A stretch of DNA of 64,000 nt, from contig NC_135551.1 in the NCBI RefSeq assembly GCF_964340395.1, positions 30,889,955-30,953,954 of the forward strand, in the 5' to 3' direction. A program made the translations under genes and the position numbers. The notes below the pieces were generated by a model. It searched no databases, was not told the origin of the DNA, and was given only the letters and a program-made list of their open reading frames with translations. This DNA comes from Glandiceps talaboti. Taxonomy: Eukaryota > Hemichordata > Enteropneusta > Spengelidae. Positions 1-17,775 of the stretch are shown piece by piece; within the stretch, counting starts at the first letter, position 1, and each line of letters begins with the position of its first letter.

Positions 1-2049
1 CGACATCTCGTTCAAGTCAAGCGACACAGAGCTAGCTCGCTCCGTGTTGTTGTCAATGTTGATATCATGTCTACATATGACGTAGCATACAGCATTTACT
101 TTATGAAATTATGTTAGCAAACACATGATTGGCTGAATTTCTCTAATTATTTTTGTCTTGTCTAATCAGAACGTCTTACACATTCAGACTCATTGTACGC
201 ATTCGGTGCATGCGTCTTTTTCCGCCATGTTATCGTAATCATTGTTGTAAAGTTTACTGTTCGAAGTGTATGAAACTTTTAACATGTTTGAGACAGTTCC
301 ACGTTGTATTTATAAAGTATGTGGCGATATTTAGAAGGCGGCAATGAGCTTCCGAAGAAGAAGACGAAAGAGACACTGTTTTTTTTAAAAGGCTGGTATT
401 AAAGCCGGTAAATGTTAGCGGGTTTCCCGATCAATTTACCGGAGTTCCCCCATGTGTGTGGCCATGATCAAAACAAACTGACGGAAAACATATAAACTAC
501 TCTGAAAATGGCGTTGTAACTAATAAAGAAGGCAGGTACACTTCGTAAAACATCTTCAGTACGATAGTTTTGTTTTTGTAAAAACAGTAAAAAAATGCGT
601 AGTCTGATTGCTTTCAATTTGATGCATATGATGATGTATGTCATGTCATGTTGTAATCAATGTACTATAAACTTAGAAATGTTGCATTTTTGTTGCCATT
701 GTTGTATCTGGAAAATTACTGCATCATGCCAAACACGGGTACATAGTGGATGACACATTACAGTACAGTTACCATATCACGTTCCCACGTCAAAAACAAC
801 TCGCACTGTAAGACATGTTTAGCCATGATAGTTCTCTTCATCATGGTCAGATTTCTTACACAAACAACCAGAGACGATACTCAATACACCACGGTAGGGT
901 ATACGGGTAGGGCTTTATGGGGAGGGGGGTGGCTTCTGTACATATTTGTAAAGACTGAAGGAAGACGAAACCGCTCCGTGTCACTGTGTGGATGGAAATT
1001 GAAATAAAGCAAATGCACAGTTTTCAAGAGGGATAGTTATGCGACAAAACCTATAGTCTATAGTCTATAGGAACAGATTATGCGAGAATGAATATTCATA
1101 GTCTCTGGGTTCATAGTTATACAGATGAAAACTTCTACTCATAGAGTCAAAAAGTACTTGCTTGTGAATCCAAAATTTACTTCCAAGTTATTTTTTGACT
1201 CTGTTAGTGGAAATTTTATGAAAAAATAGTGGATAGTAAACAATTCGTTGTACTCTCTTTTACTTTTATATCTAAAGATATGTTGTATCATATTAAAGTT
1301 CAAAATCATTTAATCTGTAAATGGGGGGGGGGGGGGGGATGTAGATACAGGTAGTGAACGTGAACTGCATTGAGTATGGACCAGCAGTTTTCCTTAAGGA
1401 CCAGCAGCATTTGCTACATGTCGGTCCTTATGACCAGTAGTCATTTTCCCTTAAGTTCACACACTGACTAGTCCCATTTAAAGGCTCTCTTGGTTCAGTG
1501 TTTATAGTGCTAGAGGAAACCAGAGTACCCGGGCAAAACCTGCACTGTACGGTAGTGTAAGATCAAACTGAACGACACTCTACTTACTTACAGCGTGGTA
1601 AATTTTACAGTAATCACACCCAGCCGACATCTGGCGGGTTCGACACCAGGCTGTAGAGGTAAGAGGTGTACGAGCTAACCGCTTGGCCACCGCCCAACCC
1701 ATTATCAACCGTGTGTAGTGTTTCAAATGTTTAGGTACCATGTTGATATAGTAACCTAGTACATAGAAGAGCTTGCATCCATATAATTACAGACTTACTA
1801 TGACTGAAGATAAACTTACAGTGACTGTCAGTGTTACAAACTTACACTTTCAGTGTTAGAAATATGTTCATGTTGACCCTGTTTACATACAGATGTTATA
1901 TTCCAAAGTCACACACTGCCAAACACAGGACCAAATTAACATAATGTAGATTTGTAAATCAATTTTCATGAAATCACAAATAAATGCAACAGCATACTGA
2001 GTTTTTGAACACTGCCATCCTCTGATTTCCAATATGTGAAAACACTTAC
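1..2049 (-). other. Importin-alpha intron 8, running off the left edge
   Basis: No importin exon is visible here on the minus strand. The stretch holds a small inverted repeat (CCGGTAAAT at 405-413 against ATTTACCGG at 434-442), a repeated CTATAGT run near 1051-1070, an 18-base G run near 1323 and a minus-strand SINE. Short ORFs here have no recognisable protein. Confidence 0.6.
1430..1700 (-). mobile_element. tRNA-derived SINE (family 1)
   Basis: Read on the minus strand it begins near 1700 with a Leu/Ser-tRNA-like head. The A box TGGCCAAGCGGTTAGC (around 1665-1680) and a B box with TCGAACCCGCC (around 1637-1651) are at tRNA-like spacing. A body with CCCGGGTACTCTGGTTTCCT (near 1513-1532) follows. 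There is no cloverleaf 3' half, so it is not a functional tRNA gene. The tail boundary is uncertain. Confidence 0.6.
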
Positions 2050-2128
2050 CTGTGTTTGGACATCGTCTCCAGTTACTATATTACCTACAGCCCTCAGAGA
2101 TGATGACACAACACTTTGATTTGTATGC
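2050..2128 (-). CDS. KPNA6-like: Importin-alpha exon 8, ARM 5/6; last exon visible
   Basis: This 79-base exon completes the split Met codon and encodes [18 protein letters not shown] to DDVQTQ (residues 297-323). It has a normal donor, CAG|GTAAGT, so splicing must continue to an exon left of the window. Confidence 0.92.
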
Positions 2129-5100
2129 CTACAAGAAAAATGTTCAGTTATTACATAATCTGTTGTTTTCAGTTTTATGTACTGAAGGGTAGATGTCTTT
2201 CAATCCTAGCTTGTACTTGCATGCATCTAGTCAGGTCCTAGACACACAATTTCTTAGTTTAAAAGTTGTGGGAGGTCATTGTTTGATGACCAAAACAAAC
2301 TTTTCCACTAGACTGAAGAATATTGAGAGCATTCCTTCCCTACATGAGTACATGAAATTCCTTCAATGAAGTAACTTTGATGGGCAATGGCACAACTTGG
2401 ATAGGTGCTCCTTTACCTTTACTACTGTGACAACAAATCATACTATGACATTTACAGGCTCTCAATAATCCTTTATTACAATTCAGATTTACTACAAAAA
2501 ATGGCAACAAATTTGAAGCAAAGTAATTTCCACAAAGTTTTTAAAGTATGTTTTACATCTGTTTTAAGTAATGTTATATATATATACATGTATTTGTCAT
2601 TTTACATGTCATGCCTAGAATAACTACAAGACAAAATTTGATTTATTACTAATAACATGGACAATAAAGATATTTGCTATTTGACAGACAGAATTCTTCC
2701 CACAGGCATAATCTAATTTTACTTGACTTACACAGATAGCATGAGATAATCATTCAAGTTATTGATAAAATTTGTAACTTACATGAGAAGTTCCACTAAA
2801 CGTCTACAAACACCACTATGAATGACAGCTTGAATCTTTTCATTTGGACCATCTGATAGATAGGAAAGTGCCCAGCATGCGTCTGCCAGAACATCGGTAT
2901 CATTATAAAACAGTAACCTTGACAACACTGGTAAACATGGTGAAACCTTGGCAAACTCTGGCGGTGGGTTTTTGCCTCTGCAAAGATTAGATAGTGCCCA
3001 TACAGCATTCCTTTGCATAGACAGTCTGGCTACTTTTGTGAGAAGCTGAAGTAATGGGACTAAAATACCACAATCTAACACGTAATCCCGACATTCTGGA
3101 CTGTCACCTGCAATATTTCCCAGTGCCCATACAGCCTACAGTAAATAAAACATTCAGAATGTGGTTATTAGTCTGTGTAGCATGACAGAATATACTGTAA
3201 AAGAACACTTAGATGTAAACACTGGAGACGAATTTATGAAAACTATATACGATATTGGCCTATAAAGTGTGAGAACTAAGCCTTACAGCTTATACATGCA
3301 GTTAGTTAGTATGCTATCAGGTATGTGTACATATTCAAACACACACATATGGACAGACACTTAAATGGATCATGACAATAATAATGAAACTTAGTTCACT
3401 TTTGCTAAAAGTAGTGCGGGTGGCACGGCAACACAACATGGGGGGGGGGGATCATTCCATCTGGGGTCATCTTTGCACATGATAATGTTACTTGGTTGTT
3501 GCAATGGATTTGTCTTATTTCTACCCATCTTTATGTTTATTTTTGAAAGCTCCATGATAACTTTTTGTCATGACAAAAACTTGTGTCTTTACATCTCTAT
3601 TTCATCTGGTAAACTGGGATAACCACTTTGATAACGTTTCCATGGATACAATGACAACTTACCTGTTCTTGTACATCTTCATATTCTGAACTCAGTAACT
3701 GTATAAAGATTGGAACAGCCCCTGCCTCTATTACAACACCTGTCTGTAATGTTGTACCTGATGCAATATTTGTCAGAGCCCACGCTGCTTCAAACTGTCA
3801 AAACATAACAATAACATATCATGTACATCATATTTGGGATAAAGACAATACAATCTTGATAGCTTATAGATTTTGTCCTCTGAAAATGACAGTCATCACA
3901 AACTATATCAGATGACATCATGTTATTAATTCTTTTTTTCATTATAGTTCATCATCTCGTTGTATGGCAGCTAATTACTCACTACAATTTGAAGCAAAAG
4001 TAAAATATACTAGTCATGTGAATACCATGACTGTAGTGTTAATACAGCAGATACAGTGCACAATTCCCAGCCATGATCAGAACAGACACCTTGATATCCA
4101 AAGTTAAAACTCAACAACCTTACTAACAATGGGAGTCTTTGGAAATATTTCTATCTCTTTGTATTGGCTCAGTTTAAACAAATTCAACTACATGTACAGG
4201 CAGGATGTGAGCAGGATTATTTCCATGGAAAAAAAAACTTTGCATATTTTCAGCTAGAGTAAATCCAGCATAGAAATGAATATGTACACAGTACATAATA
4301 ATATTGGGTTATTTACCTGTAATGTACAATTTCCTTGTTTTTGTAAAAAGTCTACAAATCTGGGAACCACTCTACATTGTATGACTTCATCAATAGGTGG
4401 GTTTGGCTCTGAAATAATCAACATAGAAAGGGAATCAAAAATACTGACACACAAGAGTTATTTGATCAGTAGTACTTTAAAACAAGTTTTTACAACAACT
4501 ATGTCACTCTCTCAAAGAAAATCCAAGTACAGGTTTACCTCTGGATAGCAGTTTTCTAAATCTTTGTGTAGCTGACAACTGTTGTTCTGGGTCTTCACTG
4601 TTGATGGCTTGCAACATTTCAGGTGTTACACATCCCTAAAATCAAAGACAATACAAATTCAATATCATTAGACATTACACAAGTTAAGTTTAAGTTTACA
4701 CTCTGTAAAGTGCTCATCATATATTTATATACAATATTACTAGTTTCAGATATATTTGCATCAATAATTTTAGTTTACTTTGTTGTGTAAACACATCTAT
4801 AAAATACTAAGATTACTTATTTTATTACAACACATACATATTTAGGAAAATGTGAATTTAATTCATTTATTTTCAATCATCTCTGTCATATGAGTAAACC
4901 CACATTTCTTTTTGCAAACACTACATTTAAACACAAAATCTTCTCCAAATTAAGTGAATAAATATCAGATATCTCAGCAATATTCACAAGCATACTTTTC
5001 AGAGGAATTTTACATGCTAATACTAAGAACAAACATAGCATTATGAATTTATTTTACATGAAAATGATGTGATTCATAACCTAATTCATTCATATCTCAC

Positions 5101-8100
5101 TAAGACAGAAACAGAGACTGAAACAAACTGTTGTGTAAACTTTCAAGAAAAATTATCATTATTGTGTCATCTATGTGTTCTGACATTTCTTTACTTTCAT
5201 TTACCTGTGTTCCTGTGCTTGAGCTGATAGAGTTATCTTGTAAGGATGGCCCTGTGTCTGATGGTACATCTACATTACGGCGTTTAAATAACTGTAAGAA
5301 TAAACCAAACATGCATTGAAATCAATGTAAACTTTCTGATTTTATCAATCTTTACTTTCATGTCAAGAATATAGACAATGTCTGAAATCAAGAGATTGAA
5401 AAGTACTGAATAATACAATGAACAACACTTAACAATACAAAAATATTACTTTCAAAATAAACACCTTATTCAATCTCAATGTATGATTTTCCCTTCCTTT
5501 TCAGTAAATAAGGACAAATTCACTATCCAGTATTTTTGCTGAGCTTTGTAGCGATAGGAAATACATCAGAATGTTAAAACTTCCACAGTTTTCCACACTC
5601 AGAAAAATACATTTGATTGGGAACCCTGGTAAACTGACTGGGCAACTTAGCTAGATTTATCATACTTACAATACAATACTAACTATGCCCCAGAAAAAGA
5701 TTTGGATTCGTGATTCATGAGAATGCAATACGCTTTTGCCAGACTTGTAAATATGTTTGTGCAAAGAAACACAGGATTTGTCAGGTCACCAGAAACATAG
5801 AAATAAAAGCACTGCTCTAACAGACAACCTGGAAGTGTTCCCTCGGTGATCTTTGCGAATCATTTTATTGGTTTCATTATTGAAACATTACAGTCCATAT
5901 TACTATATTTACATTAGTCTAACACTTGTCTAACTGTATAATTATATTCATCTAAAATTCTGTATAACATCATAAATCTATTGCATTAATGGTGTTAGCA
6001 AATGTTTCTCTGTATCATATTACAAGTATATAAAGGTATCAGGTAAACCAATGCATATCCATTGGGGACTATATCATATGAGTCATTATGGTTGAACTGC
6101 TGTAAACAACATAACAAGTAATACAAAATACCACTAACAGATTTTTGATATCTTATTTTCAGTTTAGTAGACATGCTAAAGTCTTGACTGGTGTGGATGT
6201 CATTAAACTCATATAGACTCCACTGGAGGAAGTCTTTGCATGGGTCAAATGACTCAGCATGACTATAACTCTAGGTCTGTATTCATACATAGACTGAAGT
6301 CATAGTGAAATGAGTTTTAAATATCATATCATAAATTATAGATATGTATTTTGTGTTATACTCAGTATGTGCTGACTTGTTATACAAGTCATGTCATTAA
6401 AATGTGTGACCTTATACAAATCAAATTGGCTTTCAAGCCTTTGTGCTGATTTGGTTCTCAGAATTGTCACATAAAATTACAGGTACATGTACTTAGTTCT
6501 GATGAACCTGTTCTCAGTCTATATTGTTGTTATTACAGATTGACAAAATAACTTGACAGTTGGCTGCAGTGACAAACAATATGTTGCACCACTATGATTG
6601 AATGATCATCATGTGTTCTAGGCCAATCTGGAATGTCTATGACACATACTATAAACCTAGACATTTTCAACACTACAAAATTTGTCATTTAAATAAAAGT
6701 CTTCAGCTTGTTCTCAAAAACTAATGTTTACAAATTACCAGACTGGTATATTGTGTATATCTACAACTTTTGTCATTCACCAGTCTTCAACTTGCTCTCA
6801 AAGACTTATTTTTACAAATTGCCACACTGGTATATTGTGTATATGTACAAGAAGGCATTTCAGTTACTACTTATTTTTAGTGTTTTTGTTTTCCAGCGAA
6901 ATAAGCAAAAATAATTTTTTCGCCAAAATTTCCAGGTTTACAGTACAACAACAATGTCTATCATGATGTACCAAAATTTAGTGTCCCTTACTATGTGGTA
7001 ACTCACATGGAAGATTATATAGGTCATTTTATCAATTTGGCCTACAACAAAACTATTTTTTTGTCATTAGAGGACACATTGACAATGATAGTGTAAGTGA
7101 TTCAAGAATAAATACAACCTCATCAAGCATGTACAGTAATTCCGGCGTATATAAACATTTGCTTATCTATATTTACTAAATCTCACCTGTTGTTCTCTTT
7201 TCTGTTTTCGTAACTGAACACCTTCTTCTTCTCTTCTTCTTCTCATCTCCTCTGGATTCAAAGCTTTGTTTTTGTATGACTTAAGTCGAAGACTGTCTTT
7301 GTTTGGACTAGCCATCTTCAACGCAAAGCTACAAGTAAAACAAAGTTCTCAATCATTGTGTGATCAACATCCTTAGTCGATGAATCAAAACATCGCAATC
7401 ATTTCCAATTTACCATTCCAACATACCTATATTGACACTGTCCTAGTGATTCGTTGAACCATAAACAAGATAATCTCTTCTACTCAAATCATATTACAAG
7501 TTTAATAAAAAAAATGTTTTTCTAATTTCTATTCATCTTTTGCTTTCAAAAGTACATACACTTGAATCACGACACTTTTTCTATATCATAAACAATGTTG
7601 GCCTACTTACTGAAGAACTAGTACAGAGTTAATGTACAAAAACATTTTTAAGGACAAAAGTGGTTTGAAATTGATATCAGCACCAAAACAAACCATGTAA
7701 ACATGCCCATGTTACAACCTTTGTAAATGAGTTGAAAGATGGCAGCTATAACCCATTAATGTCTGTCTGATGAATAAAATGTTGGGTTTTTGACATTTGA
7801 CCCTGCAGGTCAAGTTCATGTAATACCAGTAGAATATCCATGTCTCATAATATCAGTGTAATGTAGACACAAGTATCGCTTGAAGCAAGTCTACTACCTT
7901 AGTAGCATATTGTATACAATGTAGTTCAAGAGCCACTGTGTAAATATGTATAAATTGACATGAGTATCGACATAATTCCTATGTACATGTCCTCTATTCT
8001 ATATCACCATTGTCTGAGATTAAAGACAAATAAACTAGGGTAGAAGAGCTCTTGTTCAAAAATGTGGATTTTAACAAAAAATCTGGAAAGACTATTCTAA

Positions 8101-9534
8101 ATATATTGAGAATAGTGTAGTTGACCCCAGGAGTTTACCCAATTCTGGTTAAAACATTTATGAAATAAGAACTAGAGAACTTTACATGTTTTGACAAATT
8201 GGAACTTAATGCATGGTTGATTTTCAATTTTCAGTTTTAGTGTTCTCCATATGATGTTCTTCCTATAGGATGTATCATGTACCACATACATTTATGAATG
8301 GCTATCCTAATCTTTCAAGTCAAATAACAAACTAATAACTTACAGGGCTGAGGGGGAATGTGGCACAAAATGTATGACTTATCTAAATTAACAGGTGAAA
8401 GACAGTCAAATGAACAAGTAACAATAAAGGTGTACAGACTATGTCATAGAATTATAATAGCATAGACCAATATACACCAACTTTCCATTTTTCATAGCAA
8501 GAAGTTAAAGAACACTGGACACTAAATAAATGCACATATTTCTTGCATTCAAGTTACAACTTGAATTACATATATTTGACCATGGAAAGTGTTAGCTCCA
8601 CTGACTTAAACCATATATCTATAAATAGATATGGATCAACAATAGATCCATGCATAAACTAAACTTGTAATGTCAATCAGGCGGTCCACTGTTCTACATG
8701 TGACCCCATTTCAAATAAACAGTGTTACAGGTACTAGGTATTGTTCTACAGGTACTAGGGGAATACCAACATAAATTACATAATGTATCCTGTAATGACC
8801 ACAACCTTCACCTGAAAAATTGTCGGAATCCTAGATTACTTGAAAAACAACACAGCTGAGGAGCTGAGAAGGTACATTTGCATTTTTGTCGTGAAATGAC
8901 GCAAATGTAAATCAAAACAGTCATATGTCGCCATTTTTTTTTCTCTGTCGCAATGCTTATGATTCGGTTTTATGACATCAAATCACACAAATACGAGAAA
9001 TGATACCTTTCTTTATTGTCAACAAACTTCTATGTCAGTTGACAAACCGTGTAGTAAGCAATACTATATGAAGAAAGACCACGCCTGCACAAAATCCAAG
9101 GGTTTACCCACCTTCTCACATCTTGAATTGATTACTGCTGTCAAAGCATGAATTATGATTTTCATTTGGTCGCGAGGACAGCACATAGGCGGGTTTTACA
9201 CGCGATCAACGACATGAAAGCGCGAGTTCATCGTAAATTCAAAGCCATTTTCTTATACATACGACATCAAAAATCAAAAGACAGAACATACAACTGAATA
9301 TATGTTAGACATTCAATGAATTTTTATGCGAGTGTGATCTTAACGCAACGACATTGCAGCAAATACCATACGTACATTACAACTCCGTCTTTGTATCGAG
9401 ACATGTCGTGTTTCGGGTTAAGCCGATGGTATAATTTGACAAACGAAATGCGAAGTTTTGCTCTGAAGAAGGCCTACATACAATGAAACATGTGTGTCAA
9501 TGTATTAGAGTATTATAAAAGACAAAAACTTACT
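2050..9534 (-). CDS. KPNA6-like: Importin subunit alpha, KPNA1/5/6 class (3' part beyond left edge)
   Basis: This is the adaptor that binds classical nuclear localisation signals and carries cargo through the nuclear pore with importin beta. Read on the minus strand, the visible coding exons are 7187-7315, 5205-5291, 4539-4635, 4317-4408, 3663-3794, 2783-3135 and 2050-2128, all with GT-AG sites and consistent phases. They give 323 residues. Residues 1-72 are an importin-beta-binding domain with a basic arginine/lysine-rich helix. ARM repeats follow, with the NLS-binding Trp/Asn pattern WxxxN at WALTN, WALGN and WALSN, then WALSY. The near-invariant block [19 protein letters not shown] marks the KPNA1/5/6 (alpha-1) clade. 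Family members are about 538 residues, so ARM 6-10 and the acidic tail should lie left of base 1; I see no such exon in 1-2049. A non-coding first exon probably ends at 9534 (AAAAAAA|GTAAGT), and the ATG exon begins at 7328. Which paralogue it matches best is not decidable here. Confidence 0.93.
2783..3135 (-). CDS. KPNA6-like: Importin-alpha exon 7, ARM 3-5
   Basis: This 353-base exon encodes residues 180-296 plus two bases. It starts [11 protein letters not shown] and holds [16 protein letters not shown] and [18 protein letters not shown]. It ends at CTC AT|GTAAGT, and the split Met codon is completed by the next exon. Confidence 0.95.
3663..3794 (-). CDS. KPNA6-like: Importin-alpha exon 6, ARM 2
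   Basis: This 132-base phase-0 exon encodes residues 136-179. It starts [13 protein letters not shown], with the Trp and Asn that line the major NLS pocket, and ends YEDVQEQ. Confidence 0.94.
4317..4408 (-). CDS. KPNA6-like: Importin-alpha exon 5, ARM 1
   Basis: This 92-base exon completes a Glu codon and encodes [11 protein letters not shown] through [11 protein letters not shown] (residues 105-135). It ends in phase 0 at CAG|GTAAAT. Confidence 0.93.
4539..4635 (-). CDS. KPNA6-like: Importin-alpha exon 4, first ARM helices
   Basis: This 97-base exon encodes residues 73-104 plus one base. It includes [15 protein letters not shown], the classic start of ARM 1. The donor follows AGAG at 4538-4537. 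Confidence 0.92.
5205..5291 (-). CDS. KPNA6-like: Importin-alpha exon 3, end of IBB and linker
   Basis: This 87-base phase-0 exon encodes residues 44-72, starting LFKRRNV, the conserved second basic patch of the IBB domain. A Ser/Thr-rich linker follows. The acceptor is TTACAG and the donor CAG|GTAAAT. Confidence 0.9.
6699..6860. repeat. Diverged tandem duplication, about 84 bp x 2
   Basis: Two neighbouring copies share GTCTTCA.CTTG.TCTCAAA and TGGTATATTGTGTATAT, offset by about 84 bases. They lie in importin-alpha intron 2. Confidence 0.7.
7187..7328 (-). CDS. KPNA6-like: Importin-alpha exon 2, start codon and IBB helix
   Basis: The acceptor AG is at 7330-7329, the ATG at 7315-7313 and the donor GT at 7186-7185. 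It encodes residues 1-43, beginning [18 protein letters not shown] and including the RRRREEE cluster of the importin-beta-binding domain. Bases 7316-7328 are 5' UTR. The exon ends in phase 0. Confidence 0.92.
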
Positions 9535-9916
9535 TTTTTTCTACGTTTTCTCCGTGATATCCAACGTGCCGTAAATTCACGGAAAATTTAAATGCGCTTG
9601 CGCAATGACAGGGTTAAGGCATCTCGCGAGATCTAACCGAGATTTCGAATAAGCTCGATCATGAGCTCGATATACGTTAGCCTTGGGAGTTACCATTACA
9701 TTTTGAAGGGGTTGCGACTGTATGTGCAATTTTATCTCCCGTGCGACTGGGACATTTCAACTATCAGAACATTCCATGAAGGCATAAAAATATATATCAG
9801 AAACCTTTCATTTCAGGTGTGCTGTATACCAGTCATGAAAATATTCGGACACAATCAGCTCTCAATACGCTGTTACTTGTATATCGAATAGTTTATCCCA
9901 AACTTCGTAACTCAAC
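9535..9916. promoter_or_regulatory. Shared divergent promoter, importin-alpha / MIX23
   Basis: The two genes are head to head: the inferred importin first exon ends at 9534 and the MIX23 ATG is at 9917. This short interval is richer in CpG than its surroundings. It contains TGCGCTTGCGCA (9593-9604), close to the NRF1 palindrome, and a perfect TCTCGCGAGA (9622-9631), a known core element of housekeeping bidirectional promoters. No TATA box stands out. The MIX23 start region CAACATGGCGGCC (9914-9926) fits a YY1 site over the start codon. Exact transcription starts cannot be read from sequence. Confidence 0.75.
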
Positions 9917-15102
<5,186 letters not shown>

Positions 15103-15452
15103 TGTTTTGTAACCAGCCATGGATTGAACATTTAGGTTCACAAAGAACAATTCCTAGGGGTGTTTGTTACAGTACAGTGACTGGGAGAATAGTAACAACT
15201 GAAATGCTAAATAGATATATTGATGTGATGCTTTCTGTATCCAGATACCATGGTCCACAATTGTTATTGCAACCAACCTTGTCTTCTACCGGTTGATATT
15301 GGACCAAGATAGAATTGTATGTGTGTCAGGGTGCTAATTATAACTCAGTTTTCATTGTCTGGATAAAATTCTGGAATGAAACATAATTTAAATTACCATA
15401 GGTTCATGCAAAACATTGGAATTGTAGTTCTATTGTTGTGTTTTTTGGTATG

Positions 15453-15458
15453 AATAAA
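15453..15458 (+). terminator. Polyadenylation signal of MIX23 copy A
   Basis: A canonical AATAAA lies about 350 bases after the stop codon in an AT-rich setting. The same signal is kept at 21618-21623 in copy B. Confidence 0.65.
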
Positions 15459-15827
15459 TTTTATACTAAACAAATGGAAAGCTTTCTAGTTTATTGTTTT
15501 TAACCTTAGTCCTCTAAAAGAATTCATGGTCTGAGTTTGAACACACCTGATGTAAAAGAGATTCTGCTGAATCAGTAAATTAAATACTGAATGGTAAAGA
15601 GGCTGTCTATTTGTGTGCTTTAACGTATTTTGAGTGTCTTAAAGTGTGTAAATTGAAAACATTGTTGGACCAGTTGTCTTTGTAGTTACACCCAGGATAG
15701 CAATCTGAATGTGTATGTTTTGAAAACACATACATAGTAACTCATCAGGTACATAGAGATTTGGTAATAAGACTTTATAAAAATATATTATAAATTGGCC
15801 CAATACTTGAAAGGGGTGTCCTACATG

Positions 15828-15949
<122 letters not shown>

Positions 15950-16095
15950 TTCAAGTCAAGGTGTCAAATACATAGTACAATGGTATGGTAAATATTCCAA
16001 TTTTTGTTCACGTGACTGAACTAAGTATAAAATAATAATGCATTCAAAACCCAATACTTTTCACTTTAAAAATACTTAGCACATGAAATAGCATT

Positions 16096-16453
16096 ATGTT
16101 TGAATTATCTACGACAAAAGACAATTGCCATAAAAGAGTACTTAGTAAGTGCCATACGTACACTAGCAGACTTGTCTGTGCTGCATTGTACCAAGTGCTG
16201 GACATAGGCGTCAAAGTAAAAACAAGAGAAATTATGGCGTCTGTTATATGGCGGCGCTATACAAAGATATGGCCCAGTCACGTCACGTGAAGTCGGATGA
16301 TTGAAGTCGGTCACTTTCCAGCATAGTTATTCAGCAGAAATTAAATCACAACTTTCATCATTTTTATATAAACATATATATAAAGTAGATTACCCTAAAA
16401 CTGATGTGACCAATAAGCAAGAAATTAGAATCAGACAGATAGGTAGACACACA
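16096..16453 (+). promoter_or_regulatory. Duplicated copy of RPF2 upstream DNA
   Basis: This is the unit-A equivalent of 22179-22535, the DNA just before RPF2. It has ATGGCGGCGC (16249-16258) and GTCACGTCACGTGA (16277-16290) with an E-box CACGTG. It now precedes MIX23 exon 2' by about 1.1 kb. Promoter activity is inferred, not visible. Confidence 0.45.
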
Positions 16454-17214
16454 TGCGAGTACTACTAGTATATTGAAGGCCCTATTCAATACTCGCTGGT
16501 TGCTCTTTTCCGGTAAAATGCAGTTCATTGAAAATACTATTTACAAGGATTTTATAAATCTCAATTCAAACCAGTAATTAAACCAAGCAAAATGGTAACT
16601 TCACTCTTAAGATTATTATTATAATATTTACAGGATAGCAATGGCGGGGTACCGGGTAATAACTCCAGTGTCTCCACTCTGGACCAACTGGACCACAGTC
16701 AAGTTTGCAATATTTATATGTAAACTTAATGCCTTCCATAAAGGCATAGTCTGGATTGAGATTTTAGATTTTGCTTTCCAATGATTTTAAAACAAAATTT
16801 GAAATCCCAATCTGCATGGATTCCAGGCTAATAAAGGCAAAGCCGTTTGATTTTGTTCCTACACACATTATTTTGGAATGCAACATTCTGAGCTGTAGCT
16901 ATCATACATGATATACCCCTTAATATTGGCAAATTAATAGCACCAAACTATATGAAATTTGGAGCTTGCATATTGCCTAATTATCGTATATTATTAATCA
17001 TGCAAATTAATCATTATTATAGATATGCCAAAAAGCTTTATAAGACACATGCACTTTGTTATTATCAATTATCAATGTGGTATGTGACAAAATTTATTGA
17101 ATTAAAGGGTGCATTGTTGAGATATTGTCTGATCAATGAAAATCTTTAATTATGCAAATGATGGTATATTATCATCAATGCATGAATATTCTTAAGATAT
17201 AGGCTATGTACATA

Positions 17215-17467
17215 GATACATAGATACATACATACATACATACATACATACATACATACATACATACACACATACATACATACATACATACATACATACA
17301 TACATACATACATACATAGATACATACATAGATACATTGTACATACATATATACATACATACATACGTACGTACATACATACGTATGTACGTACGTACGT
17401 ACATACATGCTCATACATACATACATACGTACGTACGTACGTACGTACATACATACTCATACATACA
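17215..17467. repeat. Microsatellite (CATA)n, copy B intron 1'
   Basis: The counterpart of 11347-11562 with a different length and a different pattern of ACGT interruptions, as expected for fast slippage. Confidence 0.9.
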
Positions 17468-17540
17468 ATAACATACAGACAGACAGAAATCATTAAATGT
17501 AACCTTCCCTTACAGAAGGTAAAAGTGTGATTTTCATTGA

Positions 17541-17711
<171 letters not shown>

Positions 17712-17775
17712 TAAGTAGTAGTGTTGAAGTATTAATTGATATTATCAATTGCCCTAAATGGGTACAACCTACTGT

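Noticed and set aside
1600-1700. Genuine tRNA gene on the minus strand
   Set aside because: It has A and B boxes but no acceptor-stem pairing or 3' half, and it continues into a SINE body.
4276-4548. Plus-strand ORF of 90 residues
   Set aside because: It is the antisense shadow of importin-alpha exons 4 and 5.
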